64,000 nucleotides of DNA from an uncultured Bacilli bacterium (GTDB lineage Bacteria > Bacillota_I > Bacilli_A > RF39 > UBA660): contig CAKOXC010000005.1 in assembly GCA_934129945.1 (NCBI GenBank), forward strand, positions 1 to 64,000. Reading direction: 5' to 3'. The translations under genes were made by a program, and so were the position numbers. Below are positions 16,783 to 24,409 of this stretch, piece after piece (positions within the stretch are counted from its first letter, which is position 1; each line of letters opens with the position of its first letter). Below the pieces are notes generated by a model. The model had not been told where the DNA came from. It ran no database searches and was given only the letters and a program-made list of their open reading frames with translations.

Positions 16783-17523
16783 ATGAAGAACGAAATAAAT
16801 GAATTGATAAAAAAATATGTTATACTAAAAAAAGAAGGTTATATTAAGTCACATGTTCCATATAAAAATGGTGCAGGCATTACTTTGGAAAATTTATTAG
16901 GTTCAAGTGGAGCTGATTTTTGTATTCCAGATTACAATGGAATTGAAATAAAAGCAATTAGGGATTATCCATATGCTGAATTTGATTTAGTAAACATAAG
17001 TCCTGATGGTAGTCATTATTATCCGTCGCAATGGATTGCAAATAATTTTGGCTATCCTGATAAAGATTTTAAAGACATAAAAATTTTTAAAGGGAATATA
17101 AATGCTGTAAGATTGACGAAAATAGGATTATTTTATTATTTCAAATTAAGAATAGATAGAACTTTAAAAAAAGTTTTTATTCAAGTTTTTAAATATAATA
17201 AAGAATTTATTAATGAAGACATTTATTGGGATTTTGATTCAATTGAAAAAAAATTAAATCAAAAATTAAAGTATCTGGCACTTTTTAATGTAAAAAAATT
17301 ATATTCAAATAATTCATACTATTATTTTTATGAAAAAATGAATATATATACTTTAAATAATTTTGAATATTTTTTAAATTCTCTAGAAAATGGAAAAATA
17401 TTTGTAACTTTTAAAACAGGTGTTTTTAAAAGCGGAAAGTATATTGGACATTTTCAAGATCATGGCACAGCTTTTAGAATTACAAAAAATAATATAGAAT
17501 CCTTATTTAAAAAAATTTATTAA
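16783..17523 (+). CDS. MvaI/BcnI-type restriction endonuclease-like protein (solitary)
   Basis: A 246-aa protein. Its N-terminal third carries the MvaI/BcnI family core: NGAGITLENLLGSSGADF (about 33-50) followed by PDYNGIEIKAIRDY, where the D and the E-x-K form the PD-(D/E)xK nuclease active site. The motif order matches MvaI_BcnI (PF15515), related to MutH. No DNA methyltransferase gene is adjacent, so it may be a lone nuclease, a repair nickase or a decayed restriction system. An ATG at 16783 with AAGGGAGA upstream is the start; a longer frame to 16708 lacks a site. It lies next to a tRNA cluster, is transcribed opposite to it, and stands alone. Confidence 0.72.
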   Translation: MKNEINELIKKYVILKKEGYIKSHVPYKNGAGITLENLLGSSGADFCIPDYNGIEIKAIRDYPYAEFDLVNISPDGSHYYPSQWIANNFGYPDKDFKDIKIFKGNINAVRLTKIGLFYYFKLRIDRTLKKVFIQVFKYNKEFINEDIYWDFDSIEKKLNQKLKYLALFNVKKLYSNNSYYYFYEKMNIYTLNNFEYFLNSLENGKIFVTFKTGVFKSGKYIGHFQDHGTAFRITKNNIESLFKKIY

Positions 17524-17555
17524 TCCAAGGGAGTCGCAATTTATTTTATTCAAAA

Positions 17556-17575
17556 TAAAAAAACTCCGAAGAGTT
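17556..17575 (-). terminator. Terminator of the tRNA-Arg/tRNA-Pro unit
   Basis: Stem AACTC/GAGTT with a TTCG tetraloop on the minus strand, followed by about seven T residues, directly downstream of tRNA-Pro. Confidence 0.75.
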
Positions 17576-17586
17576 AATTACTAAAA

Positions 17587-17663
17587 TGGTCGAGAAGACA
17601 GGATTCGAACCTGCGACCCCTTGGTCCCAAACCAAGTGCACTACCAAGCTGTGCTACTTCTCG
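17587..17663 (-). tRNA. tRNA-Pro(UGG)
   Basis: A 77-nt cloverleaf on the minus strand. The acceptor begins CGAGAAG and pairs with CTTCTCG, the anticodon loop has TGG, the T-loop is GGTTCGAATCC, and a 3' CCA is encoded. It is the second gene of a two-tRNA unit. Confidence 0.95.
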
Positions 17664-17709
17664 ATATACAATATTATAGCACTTTTTTTTAATAATGCTA
17701 CAAAAAATA

Positions 17710-17786
17710 TGGTGCGCCCAAAGGGAGTCGAACCCCTAACCTTTAGATCCGTAGTCTAACGCTCTATCCAATTGAGCTATGAGCGC
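17710..17786 (-). tRNA. tRNA-Arg(ACG)
   Basis: A 77-nt cloverleaf with anticodon ACG, acceptor GCGCTCA paired to TGGGCGC (one G-T pair), T-loop GGTTCGACTCC, and encoded CCA. ACG is probably modified to ICG by TadA. Confidence 0.95.
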
Positions 17787-17806
17787 ATCTCATCAAGCGC
17801 AACTAA

Positions 17807-17835
17807 ATTATATAATATAAAAAAACAAATTGCAA
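17807..17835 (-). promoter_or_regulatory. Promoter of tRNA-Arg(ACG)-tRNA-Pro(UGG)
   Basis: Minus-strand TTGCAA, 17-base spacer, TATAAT, placed about 20 bases before the tRNA-Arg start. Strong match to a housekeeping sigma promoter. Confidence 0.75.
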
Positions 17836-17872
17836 GTTTTTTATATTAATTTGCATAATTTATTCCAATTGC

Positions 17873-17979
17873 TTTATTGACAACATGAACCCAGTTATGA
17901 TTTCACAGCTGAAGCACCTTCTATTAAAAAATAAAAAATAAACTTAATATGCAAATCATTACTGCCTATTGTCAATAAA
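17873..17979. repeat. 107-bp intergenic segment with 11-bp terminal inverted repeats
   Basis: Perfect inverted repeats TTTATTGACAA (17873-17883) and TTGTCAATAAA (17969-17979) bound a non-coding segment between the two tRNA units. No target-site duplication was seen. It could be a small MITE-like relic or a structured transcript; each arm also contains a TTGACA -35-like box. Confidence 0.35.
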
Positions 17980-17997
17980 TTTTCTCGGCATAAAATA

Positions 17998-18020
17998 TAA
18001 AAAACTCAGTTACCTGAGTT
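17998..18020 (-). terminator. Terminator of the five-tRNA operon
   Basis: A 7-bp stem AACTCAG/CTGAGTT with a four-base loop followed by T residues on the minus strand, just after tRNA-Lys. Confidence 0.8.
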
Positions 18021-18031
18021 AATTTTTAAGA

Positions 18032-18107
18032 TGGTGTCCCGCCCGAGATTCGAACTCGGGACCCTTTGATTAAAAGTCAAATGCTCTACCAGCTGAGCTA
18101 ACGGGAC
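18032..18107 (-). tRNA. tRNA-Lys(UUU)
   Basis: A 76-nt cloverleaf with acceptor GTCCCGT/GCGGGAC, anticodon TTT, T-loop GTTCGAATC and encoded CCA. Last gene of the Val-Thr-Tyr-Gln-Lys operon. Confidence 0.95.
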
Positions 18108-18117
18108 AAAAACATGA

Positions 18118-18193
18118 TGGCTGCCTCGGATGGACTCGAACCATCGGAATGTCAGAGTCAAAGTCTGATGCCTTACCACTTGGCTACGAGGCA
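18118..18193 (-). tRNA. tRNA-Gln(UUG)
   Basis: A 76-nt cloverleaf with the typical U1-starting acceptor TGCCTCG/CGAGGCA, anticodon TTG, T-loop GGTTCGAGTCC and encoded GCCA end. Confidence 0.95.
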
Positions 18194-18200
18194 TTAAGAA

Positions 18201-18284
18201 TGGTGGAGGAACATAGATTCGAACTATGGAACCCGAAGGAACAGATTTACAGTCTGCCGCGTTTGACCACTTCGCTATTCCTCC
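18201..18284 (-). tRNA. tRNA-Tyr(GUA)
   Basis: An 84-nt class II tRNA with anticodon GTA, a long variable arm (TTCCTTCGGGTTCC region), acceptor GGAGGAA/TTCCTCC and encoded CCA. Confidence 0.95.
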
Positions 18285-18289
18285 AAATA

Positions 18290-18365
18290 TGGTGCCGACT
18301 GAGGGAATCGAACCCCCAACCTACTGATTACAAGTCAGTTGCGCTACCAATTACGCTAAGTCGGC
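18290..18365 (-). tRNA. tRNA-Thr(UGU)
   Basis: A 76-nt cloverleaf with anticodon TGT, acceptor GCCGACT/AGTCGGC, T-loop GGTTCGATTCC and encoded CCA. Confidence 0.95.
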
Positions 18366-18374
18366 AAACTAAAA

Positions 18375-18451
18375 TGGTGGGCGCTATAGGACTCGAACCT
18401 ATGACCCCTTGCTTGTAAGGCAAGTGCTCTAACCAACTGAGCTAAGCGCCC
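18375..18451 (-). tRNA. tRNA-Val(UAC)
   Basis: A 77-nt cloverleaf with anticodon TAC, acceptor GGGCGCT/AGCGCCC, T-loop GGTTCGAGTCC and encoded CCA. First gene of the five-tRNA operon, directly behind a strong promoter. Confidence 0.95.
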
Positions 18452-18469
18452 ATGCACTGGACATGTTTA

Positions 18470-18498
18470 ACTATACCAGGAAGTGTTTAACATGTCAA
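18470..18498 (-). promoter_or_regulatory. Strong promoter of the Val-Thr-Tyr-Gln-Lys tRNA operon
   Basis: Minus-strand TTGACA (18493-18498), 17-base spacer, TATAGT (18470-18475), about 18 bases before tRNA-Val. Near-consensus housekeeping promoter. Confidence 0.85.
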
Positions 18499-18602
18499 GT
18501 GTTTCTTTTAATTTTTTTTAAAATTTCATATTTTTCTATTTCTGATTTAAAATTTAAATCATTTTTGTATGTTTTAAAATTTTTAACTTTATGTTGAGAA
18601 AA

Positions 18603-18710
18603 TCTATTTGAATCAGGCAAATATTTTTAGTAATAATCGTTTGGAATTGTTTTTAATAAAACGATTACAATAAGCAAAAATGAAAATTTTGGGTCCCTAA
18701 TTCAAATAGA
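18603..18710. repeat. 108-bp nested inverted-repeat structure downstream of asnB
   Basis: Outer arms 18603-18617 and 18696-18710 pair at 14 of 15 positions (TCTATTTGAAT and AGG against their complement). Inner arms TAATCGTTT and AAACGATTA (18634-18642, 18659-18667) form a second stem. The remaining sequence has no reading frame. It could be the 3' end structure of the asnB transcript or a small inserted repeat. The rest of the 18452-18737 gap holds only the tRNA promoter. Confidence 0.45.
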
Positions 18711-18737
18711 GGAATTGAAATAAATTAAAAATTTATA

Positions 18738-20576
18738 TTATGACTCAACAAAATATTTTTCATACCAAATTAGGAAAATGAAAATATTATAAATTAACCT
18801 TCCATTATTCTCTTCATTTTTATAATGCTTTTCTAAAAGTTCATTAATATAATTTTTATCAAAAAATTCACCAACATATTCTTTATTAAACATCTCTTTT
18901 ACTTTAGAATAATATTTTTTTTCTCTTATCCATTTAGAAAATGGTACAGGAAATCCTAATTTTCTTCTTTTAGACCATTCTTCAGGGATCTTTTCATTAG
19001 CTATTTTTCTAAACATAAATTTAGTTTGTTTATCTCTTACTTGATACTTTGTTGGAATTGTTTTTGCAAATTTAAACACTTCTTTATCCAACAGTGGAAC
19101 TCTAAGTTCAATTGAATTAGCCATTGTCATTTTATCAGCTTTTAATAAAATATCTTGAGGCAACCAGAAAAACATATCAATATACATTTTTTTAGTAATC
19201 TCATTTTTACCTTTAACTTTGTCATAATAAGGCTTTAATACATCTCTTATCTTCATATCATCTTTTAAGTCATCACACAAAACCTTATTAATTTCTTTTT
19301 CTTCAAATAAGCTCCCATGTCCAATATATCTTTCTTCAATTGGCTTTCCATATAGTTTTAAAGTATTTTGGCCTGGAAAATGAGGAAATTGTCTTGCAAC
19401 AAAAGCAATAAATTGTCTTATAAATAATGGAACATATCTATAAATTTTTAAAATTGTTGGTTCATTATATTCGTTATAACCCGCAAACATTTCATCAGAA
19501 CCTTCTCCAGACAATACAACTTTTACCTGTTTTCTTGCCAATTCTGAAAGAAAATATAACGGAACTGTAGATAAATTTGCATGTGGCTCATCCGTATGAT
19601 ATTGAACTATTGGCAAGGCATTAAAGAAATCATCACTACTTATATGCTTTTGATAATTTTTAATTTTTAACATTTTTGATAACTCTTTTGCATATTCAGT
19701 TTCATCAAATCCAGCTTCACTAAATCCGACTGAAAAAGTTTTATCTGGCTTTGCTACACTTACAACATACGAAGAATCAACTCCTCCAGAAAGGTAAGAA
19801 CCTACTTCAACATCAGATGTCATTTGATGATATTTAATAGAATCTTCTAATATATTTTGTAATTCCTTTTTTAAAGAATTAAATGATTTTTTTGATTTTT
19901 TAAAATCTATATTAAAAAACTCTTTTATTTCTAACTTATTATTTTTATATATAAAATAATGTCCTGGTTTTAATTTAAATACATTCTTAAAAAATGTTTC
20001 TTCAAAAACAGAATATTGGAAAATTAAGTACATTTTTAAAGCTTTTTTATTTACTTCCTTCTTAAAATCAGGATGCGCTAAAAATGCTTTTATTTCTGAA
20101 GCAAACATAAAATTATCTTTTTCTTTATAATAATATAAAGGTTTAATTCCAAAATGATCCCTTGCACCTACTAACTCATTTTTTTCTTTATCATAAATAA
20201 CAAATGCAAACATTCCTCTTAATTTTTCAAATAATTTAGTTCCATACTCTTCATATCCATGAAGTATTACTTCCGTATCAGTTTCAGTTCTAAATTTATG
20301 GCCTTTTTGTAAAAGTACATTTTTTATTTCTTTATAATTGTAAATTTCACCATTAAATACAATAACTTTTGATTTGTCCTCGTTATAAATAGGCTGAGTT
20401 CCCTTATCGCTCAAATCGATAATAGAAAGTCTTCTATGGCCTAAAGATACTACAGAATCATTATAATAACCTGCAGCGTCTGGTCCTCTATGAGCTATTT
20501 TATCAGCCATATCTTTTATTATTTTTTCTTTTTTTGATTTAGGTTTATTATCAACAAATCCTACTATTCCACACAT
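18738..20576 (-). CDS. asnB: Asparagine synthetase (glutamine-hydrolysing) / AsnH-like amidotransferase
   Basis: A 612-aa class II amidotransferase. It has N-terminal nucleophile Cys2 (MCGIVGF), the glutaminase domain with HRGPDAAGYY and FNGEIYNY, then the synthetase domain with YLSGGVDSSYV (PP-loop, about 258-268), VVLSGEGSDEMFAGYNEY and RVPLLDKEV. It makes asparagine from aspartate, glutamine and ATP. It is last in a tight operon with a racemase and an ATP-grasp ligase. In lactococci an AsnB-like protein (AsnH) amidates D-Asp in the peptidoglycan cross-bridge, so this copy may have that job instead of free Asn synthesis. The sequence alone does not decide. Confidence 0.88.
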   Translation of the reverse strand: MCGIVGFVDNKPKSKKEKIIKDMADKIAHRGPDAAGYYNDSVVSLGHRRLSIIDLSDKGTQPIYNEDKSKVIVFNGEIYNYKEIKNVLLQKGHKFRTETDTEVILHGYEEYGTKLFEKLRGMFAFVIYDKEKNELVGARDHFGIKPLYYYKEKDNFMFASEIKAFLAHPDFKKEVNKKALKMYLIFQYSVFEETFFKNVFKLKPGHYFIYKNNKLEIKEFFNIDFKKSKKSFNSLKKELQNILEDSIKYHQMTSDVEVGSYLSGGVDSSYVVSVAKPDKTFSVGFSEAGFDETEYAKELSKMLKIKNYQKHISSDDFFNALPIVQYHTDEPHANLSTVPLYFLSELARKQVKVVLSGEGSDEMFAGYNEYNEPTILKIYRYVPLFIRQFIAFVARQFPHFPGQNTLKLYGKPIEERYIGHGSLFEEKEINKVLCDDLKDDMKIRDVLKPYYDKVKGKNEITKKMYIDMFFWLPQDILLKADKMTMANSIELRVPLLDKEVFKFAKTIPTKYQVRDKQTKFMFRKIANEKIPEEWSKRRKLGFPVPFSKWIREKKYYSKVKEMFNKEYVGEFFDKNYINELLEKHYKNEENNGRLIYNIFIFLIWYEKYFVES

Positions 20577-20580
20577 GTAA

Positions 20581-21798
20581 TCACTTCCAATAACTATTTT
20601 TATATTCTTTATAATAATGTAACCATCTTTTTCTTAACATTAAGAATCTTTTGAAATTTTTATCTAATTTACAATCCATAGGTTTTACAACATTACCTTT
20701 TTTCCAAAGCTTTAAAGCTTCTTTTTTTAATTTTTTATTTGTACAATATTTTTTTATTATACCCTTCGGAACAAATGTTAATAAAACTTTTTCAGTTAAT
20801 ACTTTTTTTTCTATATCTTTATTTTTTATAACATCATCAACCATGATTTTTATCAAATTACATCCAAGTGGGGTTAAATAATAACTACATCTACCCTGTC
20901 TTGCATTAATTTCTAAAACTTTAAATGTTTTATCGCGATAATCATATTTCATATCAATTTCAGCAAATCCCATGTAACCAATTTTTTCTATAAAACTAAT
21001 TATATTATTTATTTGTTTCTCGGTATTACCATCAAATGTATTAAATCCATTAATTAATAAAGCTGCATTTCCAACCATCGATTTTGTACGTTCTTGCATT
21101 CCTATTTGTGCAAATGAAATAACTTTGCATTTACTATTTTTATCAACATAGATAACACTATCAAATAAATAACTATCATCACCTGGAATAAATTCTTGAA
21201 TTATTAATCTATCATCATACTCACTATTTTTAATAACATTGATAGTTTTTTCTAATTCACTCTGATTGTCTATTTTATAAATTTTATTTTTTCCAACAAA
21301 ATCAACATGATTATATTTTACTACATTTGCAGGCTTTAAAACTAATGGAAATTGTATTTTAATACTTTCTATTTTATCTTTTTTAGCATCAAAATAAATT
21401 GTTTTAGGAAAGGTTAACTCTGAATTTTCATATGTTTTATAAAAATTTTCTTTATTTGTTAAAGTTTTAATTATTTCAATTGATGGTAAGTTATAAACAA
21501 ATTTTTTATTCAATTTTTCTTTGTTCTTACTTATATATTCTGTATAAGTTTCATTAGTACTTACTAATAAAATCTTTTTATACTCACTATTTTTAGCATA
21601 ATTATTAATAACTTCTAAAAAAGTTTTTTCTTTCCAAAAATCAGGACAATATTCAACTGATAATATATTAGAAAATTTTGTAAATGCAAGTCTTCTTTGT
21701 CCTATTAAATGTGGCTTAATTTTATATTCTTCATAACAACATCTAGCCATATAATATGCATTAGCATCTGTGCCTAAAATTAGTACAAAAAAATCCAT
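20581..21798 (-). CDS. ATP-grasp ligase (D-aspartate-ligase-like)
   Basis: A 405-aa ATP-grasp enzyme. The N-terminus is a Rossmann-like pre-ATP-grasp domain (ILGTDANAYYMARCCYEEY). The ATP-grasp core has FPLVLKPANV (about 148-157), RLIIQEFIPGDDSYLF (about 199-214) and the metal-binding GFAEIDMKYDYRDKTFKVLEINARQGR (about 275-302; E-x-N pair). Architecture and length match the D-aspartate ligase (Asl) group, which activates beta-aspartyl or D-amino acid carboxylates and attaches them to the lysine of peptidoglycan precursors. It lies 11 bases after a racemase gene and 4 bases before asnB. Substrate is inferred from this context; other carboxylate-amine ligations are possible. Confidence 0.68.
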   Translation of the reverse strand: MDFFVLILGTDANAYYMARCCYEEYKIKPHLIGQRRLAFTKFSNILSVEYCPDFWKEKTFLEVINNYAKNSEYKKILLVSTNETYTEYISKNKEKLNKKFVYNLPSIEIIKTLTNKENFYKTYENSELTFPKTIYFDAKKDKIESIKIQFPLVLKPANVVKYNHVDFVGKNKIYKIDNQSELEKTINVIKNSEYDDRLIIQEFIPGDDSYLFDSVIYVDKNSKCKVISFAQIGMQERTKSMVGNAALLINGFNTFDGNTEKQINNIISFIEKIGYMGFAEIDMKYDYRDKTFKVLEINARQGRCSYYLTPLGCNLIKIMVDDVIKNKDIEKKVLTEKVLLTFVPKGIIKKYCTNKKLKKEALKLWKKGNVVKPMDCKLDKNFKRFLMLRKRWLHYYKEYKNSYWK

Positions 21799-21809
21799 AA
21801 TGTAACCTC

Positions 21810-22991
21810 CTAATATTTTATTTCAATTTTTTCTTTATCTTTTTTATAAATTCTTGGAACTCTATTAGTTATCATATTAAACAAACGATAGCTATTGCAT
21901 CCATTATTTCTACTTGCCTCTCTTATACTTATATTTTCTCCAAATATTTCTACTTTATCGCCTATTTTTACGGTATTATCAACTTTTACCATTAGCATAT
22001 CCATACTATCAGCGATTATTTGATATTTTTGGCCTTTTATAGATACATTTTTATATTTTATGGTAACTCCGTCTGCATATCCAATTGGGATTATTGCAAC
22101 TTTTATATCTCGATCAGCAAAGAAATTAGCTCCATAACCAACAAATTCTTTATTTTTTACTTTTTTTATTGTCATAACATTTGAATATAATGAAAATGCT
22201 GTTTTTAAATTTAAATCGTTAGTTAAATATGTTTTTGAAATATTAAATTTTTTTATTAATTTTTTTCTTTTTATAGCTCTTAATTTTCCTCTTAAGCTAG
22301 TATCTTCTTTTATACTTTGAGAAAATCCATACATTATTATTCCAAGTCTTATACCATTTACAAAGTCTGGTTTATCATGATTTACAAGAGTTAAGCTTCT
22401 ACCTAGATGGACAATTGGTATACTAGTTAAGTCAATATCTTTAGTTAATTCTTGAAATTTTTTCATTTGATCATCATAATATTTATCTGATATACCAGAT
22501 GTTGCAAAATGGGTATAAATACCTTCTAATATTAATTTTTTATTTTCTGAAATAATTGAAACACATTTATTAACTTCATTAACTTCACTTATTCCAAGAC
22601 GATTCATGCCAGTGTTAAGTTTTAAATGTATTTTAATTGGAAAATCAAGTTTTATTTTGTTTAATTTTTCTAAATATTCTAAACTTTCTACAGTGATAGT
22701 AACATTATTATTAATACAATCATAAATATAATCTAAATCTATAACTTCAAGACATAGTATTGGAATTTTACTATTATATTTTCTGGCATCCAATGCTTCT
22801 TCTAAAGAAGATACTGCTAGGTAATTAATTCCACCTTCAATTAAGGAATTTATTATTTTTATCCCATGATTATAAGCATTATTTTTTACAACTCCAATAT
22901 AGTATTTATAATTATCGTATTTTGCTTTTATTTCTTTTATATTATTTTTTAATTTATCTTCATCAATTATTGCATAAGTTTTTCTGTACAT
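21810..22991 (-). CDS. alr: Alanine-racemase-fold PLP amino acid racemase
   Basis: A 393-aa fold-type III PLP enzyme. The catalytic PLP lysine is in YYIGVVKNNAYNHG (about residue 37). LKLNTGMNRLG holds the conserved substrate-side residues, EGIYTHFAT the PLP contacts, VNGIRLGIIMYG the phosphate-side region, and VGYGANFFA the second catalytic tyrosine (about 282). It converts L-Ala to D-Ala or another amino acid between L and D. The tyrosine-loop sequence (YGANFFA) differs from the usual YGR/YGxTW, so specificity is uncertain. It heads the operon with the ATP-grasp ligase and asnB, which may mean its product is a D-amino acid for cross-bridge assembly. Confidence 0.85.
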   Translation of the reverse strand: MYRKTYAIIDEDKLKNNIKEIKAKYDNYKYYIGVVKNNAYNHGIKIINSLIEGGINYLAVSSLEEALDARKYNSKIPILCLEVIDLDYIYDCINNNVTITVESLEYLEKLNKIKLDFPIKIHLKLNTGMNRLGISEVNEVNKCVSIISENKKLILEGIYTHFATSGISDKYYDDQMKKFQELTKDIDLTSIPIVHLGRSLTLVNHDKPDFVNGIRLGIIMYGFSQSIKEDTSLRGKLRAIKRKKLIKKFNISKTYLTNDLNLKTAFSLYSNVMTIKKVKNKEFVGYGANFFADRDIKVAIIPIGYADGVTIKYKNVSIKGQKYQIIADSMDMLMVKVDNTVKIGDKVEIFGENISIREASRNNGCNSYRLFNMITNRVPRIYKKDKEKIEIKY

Positions 22992-23016
22992 TTTACCAAA
23001 TCCTTTAATTTTTATT

Positions 23017-23286
23017 TTATAACAAATAGTTTGCTACGGCAATGGCTATTATAATAAGAAGTATTATAAAAATAACAATTATTCCCATAAAGGCTTTATT
23101 AGTATCGTTATTTTTTCCTTCGTAAACGCCTTTTTTCATGTTATATTTTTCTGTTACATACTCTGCATTTTTGCCATTTTCACCTAATCTATTATTTTGA
23201 AACGTCAGTGTTTGTAAAGAATTCCCACAATTTTGACATACTACTGTACCATTTGCTAAATTTTTTCCACAACTTCTACATACCAT
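23017..23286 (-). CDS. Zinc-ribbon membrane protein
   Basis: An 89-aa protein with an N-terminal zinc ribbon, two CxxC knuckles in CRSCGKNLANGTVVCQNCGN, a polar linker, and one C-terminal transmembrane helix (about 67-88). Such tail-anchored zinc-ribbon proteins are common in low-GC Gram-positives and have no firm function. It lies 25 bases upstream of the racemase gene on the same strand and could be co-transcribed. Start has GGTGAT upstream. Confidence 0.7.
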   Translation of the reverse strand: MVCRSCGKNLANGTVVCQNCGNSLQTLTFQNNRLGENGKNAEYVTEKYNMKKGVYEGKNNDTNKAFMGIIVIFIILLIIIAIAVANYLL

Positions 23287-23311
23287 TTATTATCACCAAT
23301 ATAAGTATATC

Positions 23312-23337
23312 AAAAAAAAGCAACTATTAAAAGTTAC
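23312..23337 (-). terminator. Terminator after cotJC
   Basis: Stem AGTAACT/AGTTGCT (one G-T pair) followed by eight T residues on the minus strand, starting two bases after the cotJC stop codon. Confidence 0.75.
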
Positions 23338-23338
23338 T

Positions 23339-23896
23339 TTAGTATCCTCTTTTTTTATAAAAATCATATAATTCTTTGAATCTATTAAAATGAATTACTT
23401 CTCTTTGTCTTAAAAATAAAAGTGGTGCTATTACATCTTCATCTGTAGCTAAGTTTATTAGGTGTTCATAACTAATACGAGCTTTTTGTTCCGCAGCCAT
23501 ATCTTCTGATAAATCAACAATCGGATCTCCAGTTGATGCAAAATAACTTGCTGTAAAATCTACCCCATTTGCATTTACAGGAAAAATTCCCTTTCCATGT
23601 TCAACATACATAGATCCAAGTCCAGCATCTTCTAGTTCTTTTACTGTAGCATCTTTTGTTAATTGTGATACTATAGTTCCGATCATTTCACAATGTCCTA
23701 ATTCTTCAGTAGCTATATCATTAAGTAAGGCTTTTCCTCTTTCATCTGGCATTGTAAATTTTTGAGAAAAATATCTTAAAGCTGCAGCAAGTTCACCAGC
23801 TGATCCACCTAGTGCTGTTATTATGTATTTAGCCATTTTTAAATCTTTCTTTTTTATATTAACAGGAAAGTTTGTATGTTTTACGTAACTATACAT
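23339..23896 (-). CDS. cotJC: Spore coat protein CotJC (manganese-catalase-like)
   Basis: A 185-aa CotJC-type di-iron/manganese ferritin-like protein. Motifs are IITALGGSAGELAAALRYFSQKF (about 25-47), ATEELGHCEMIGTIV with the E-x-x-H metal ligands (about 65-79), EDMAAEQKARISYEHLINLATD (about 133-154) and LFLRQREVIHFNRFKEL with a second E-x-x-H (about 160-176). These four-helix metal sites match the Mn-catalase family found in spore coats. The ATG at 23896 with AGGAGGTGA upstream overlaps the cotJB stop by 8 bases, so the two are translationally coupled. Confidence 0.92.
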   Translation of the reverse strand: MYSYVKHTNFPVNIKKKDLKMAKYIITALGGSAGELAAALRYFSQKFTMPDERGKALLNDIATEELGHCEMIGTIVSQLTKDATVKELEDAGLGSMYVEHGKGIFPVNANGVDFTASYFASTGDPIVDLSEDMAAEQKARISYEHLINLATDEDVIAPLLFLRQREVIHFNRFKELYDFYKKRGY

Positions 23897-24353
23897 ACAT
23901 GTCACCTCCTATTTTTTCCCATGGCCATGGATTTTTTAACCATTCATAATTTTCATATTTGTCTTGCATTAAAGCAATTGGGCCATACATAGATGCATAT
24001 TCTTTTCTTAATTTTTTATATTCTTCAACATATTTTTTAAATAGTTCAAGAGCTTCTTTATCTTCAGGATAAATATCTAGATAAAGATTTAAATCATTAA
24101 ATGCAAAGTTATAAGCCATTAATTTTTTTAGCAAAACATCTTGTTCACTAGTAGTTTTTAAGCTTTTAATTTGATAGTTTTTATATGGTTTATATTCTTT
24201 TACAAACATGTTTCCTTTTAAAAATCCTTCATTTACATCATAATATTTTTGTGTATTGTAACTATTTTGAAAATTGTATTTATCCATGTTATCAAATGCA
24301 TTTTTATCAAAAAAAGCTAAATCAATTCCAATATCATTTCCATCAAAAAACAT
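23889..24353 (-). CDS. cotJB: CotJA/CotJB-like fused spore coat protein
   Basis: A 154-aa protein whose C-terminal half matches CotJB: LLKKLMAYNFAFNDLNLYLD, IYPEDKEALELF, YGPIALMQ, and the terminal NPWPWEKIGGDMYV (CotJB proteins end in a PWPW motif). The N-terminal half contains NEGFLKGNMFVKEYKPYKN, reminiscent of the CotJA core (G-T-x-F-P-x-L-x-x-P-Y). Since CotJB is usually about 85-100 aa and CotJA is a separate small gene, this looks like a fusion. No separate cotJA is present upstream. Start ATG has a perfect AGGAGGTAATG. Expressed presumably in the mother cell during sporulation. Confidence 0.85.
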   Translation of the reverse strand: MFFDGNDIGIDLAFFDKNAFDNMDKYNFQNSYNTQKYYDVNEGFLKGNMFVKEYKPYKNYQIKSLKTTSEQDVLLKKLMAYNFAFNDLNLYLDIYPEDKEALELFKKYVEEYKKLRKEYASMYGPIALMQDKYENYEWLKNPWPWEKIGGDMYV

Positions 24354-24409
24354 TTCATTACCTCCTAAGGTATAATATGAAAGATTTTAAATGTGAATAT
24401 TTTTTTTGC

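Noticed and set aside
18006..18418. Open frames of 62 and 89 codons over the tRNA cluster
   Set aside because: They read through several tRNA genes; their peptides (for example RxxESNPQPxD patterns) are known false translations of tRNA genes.
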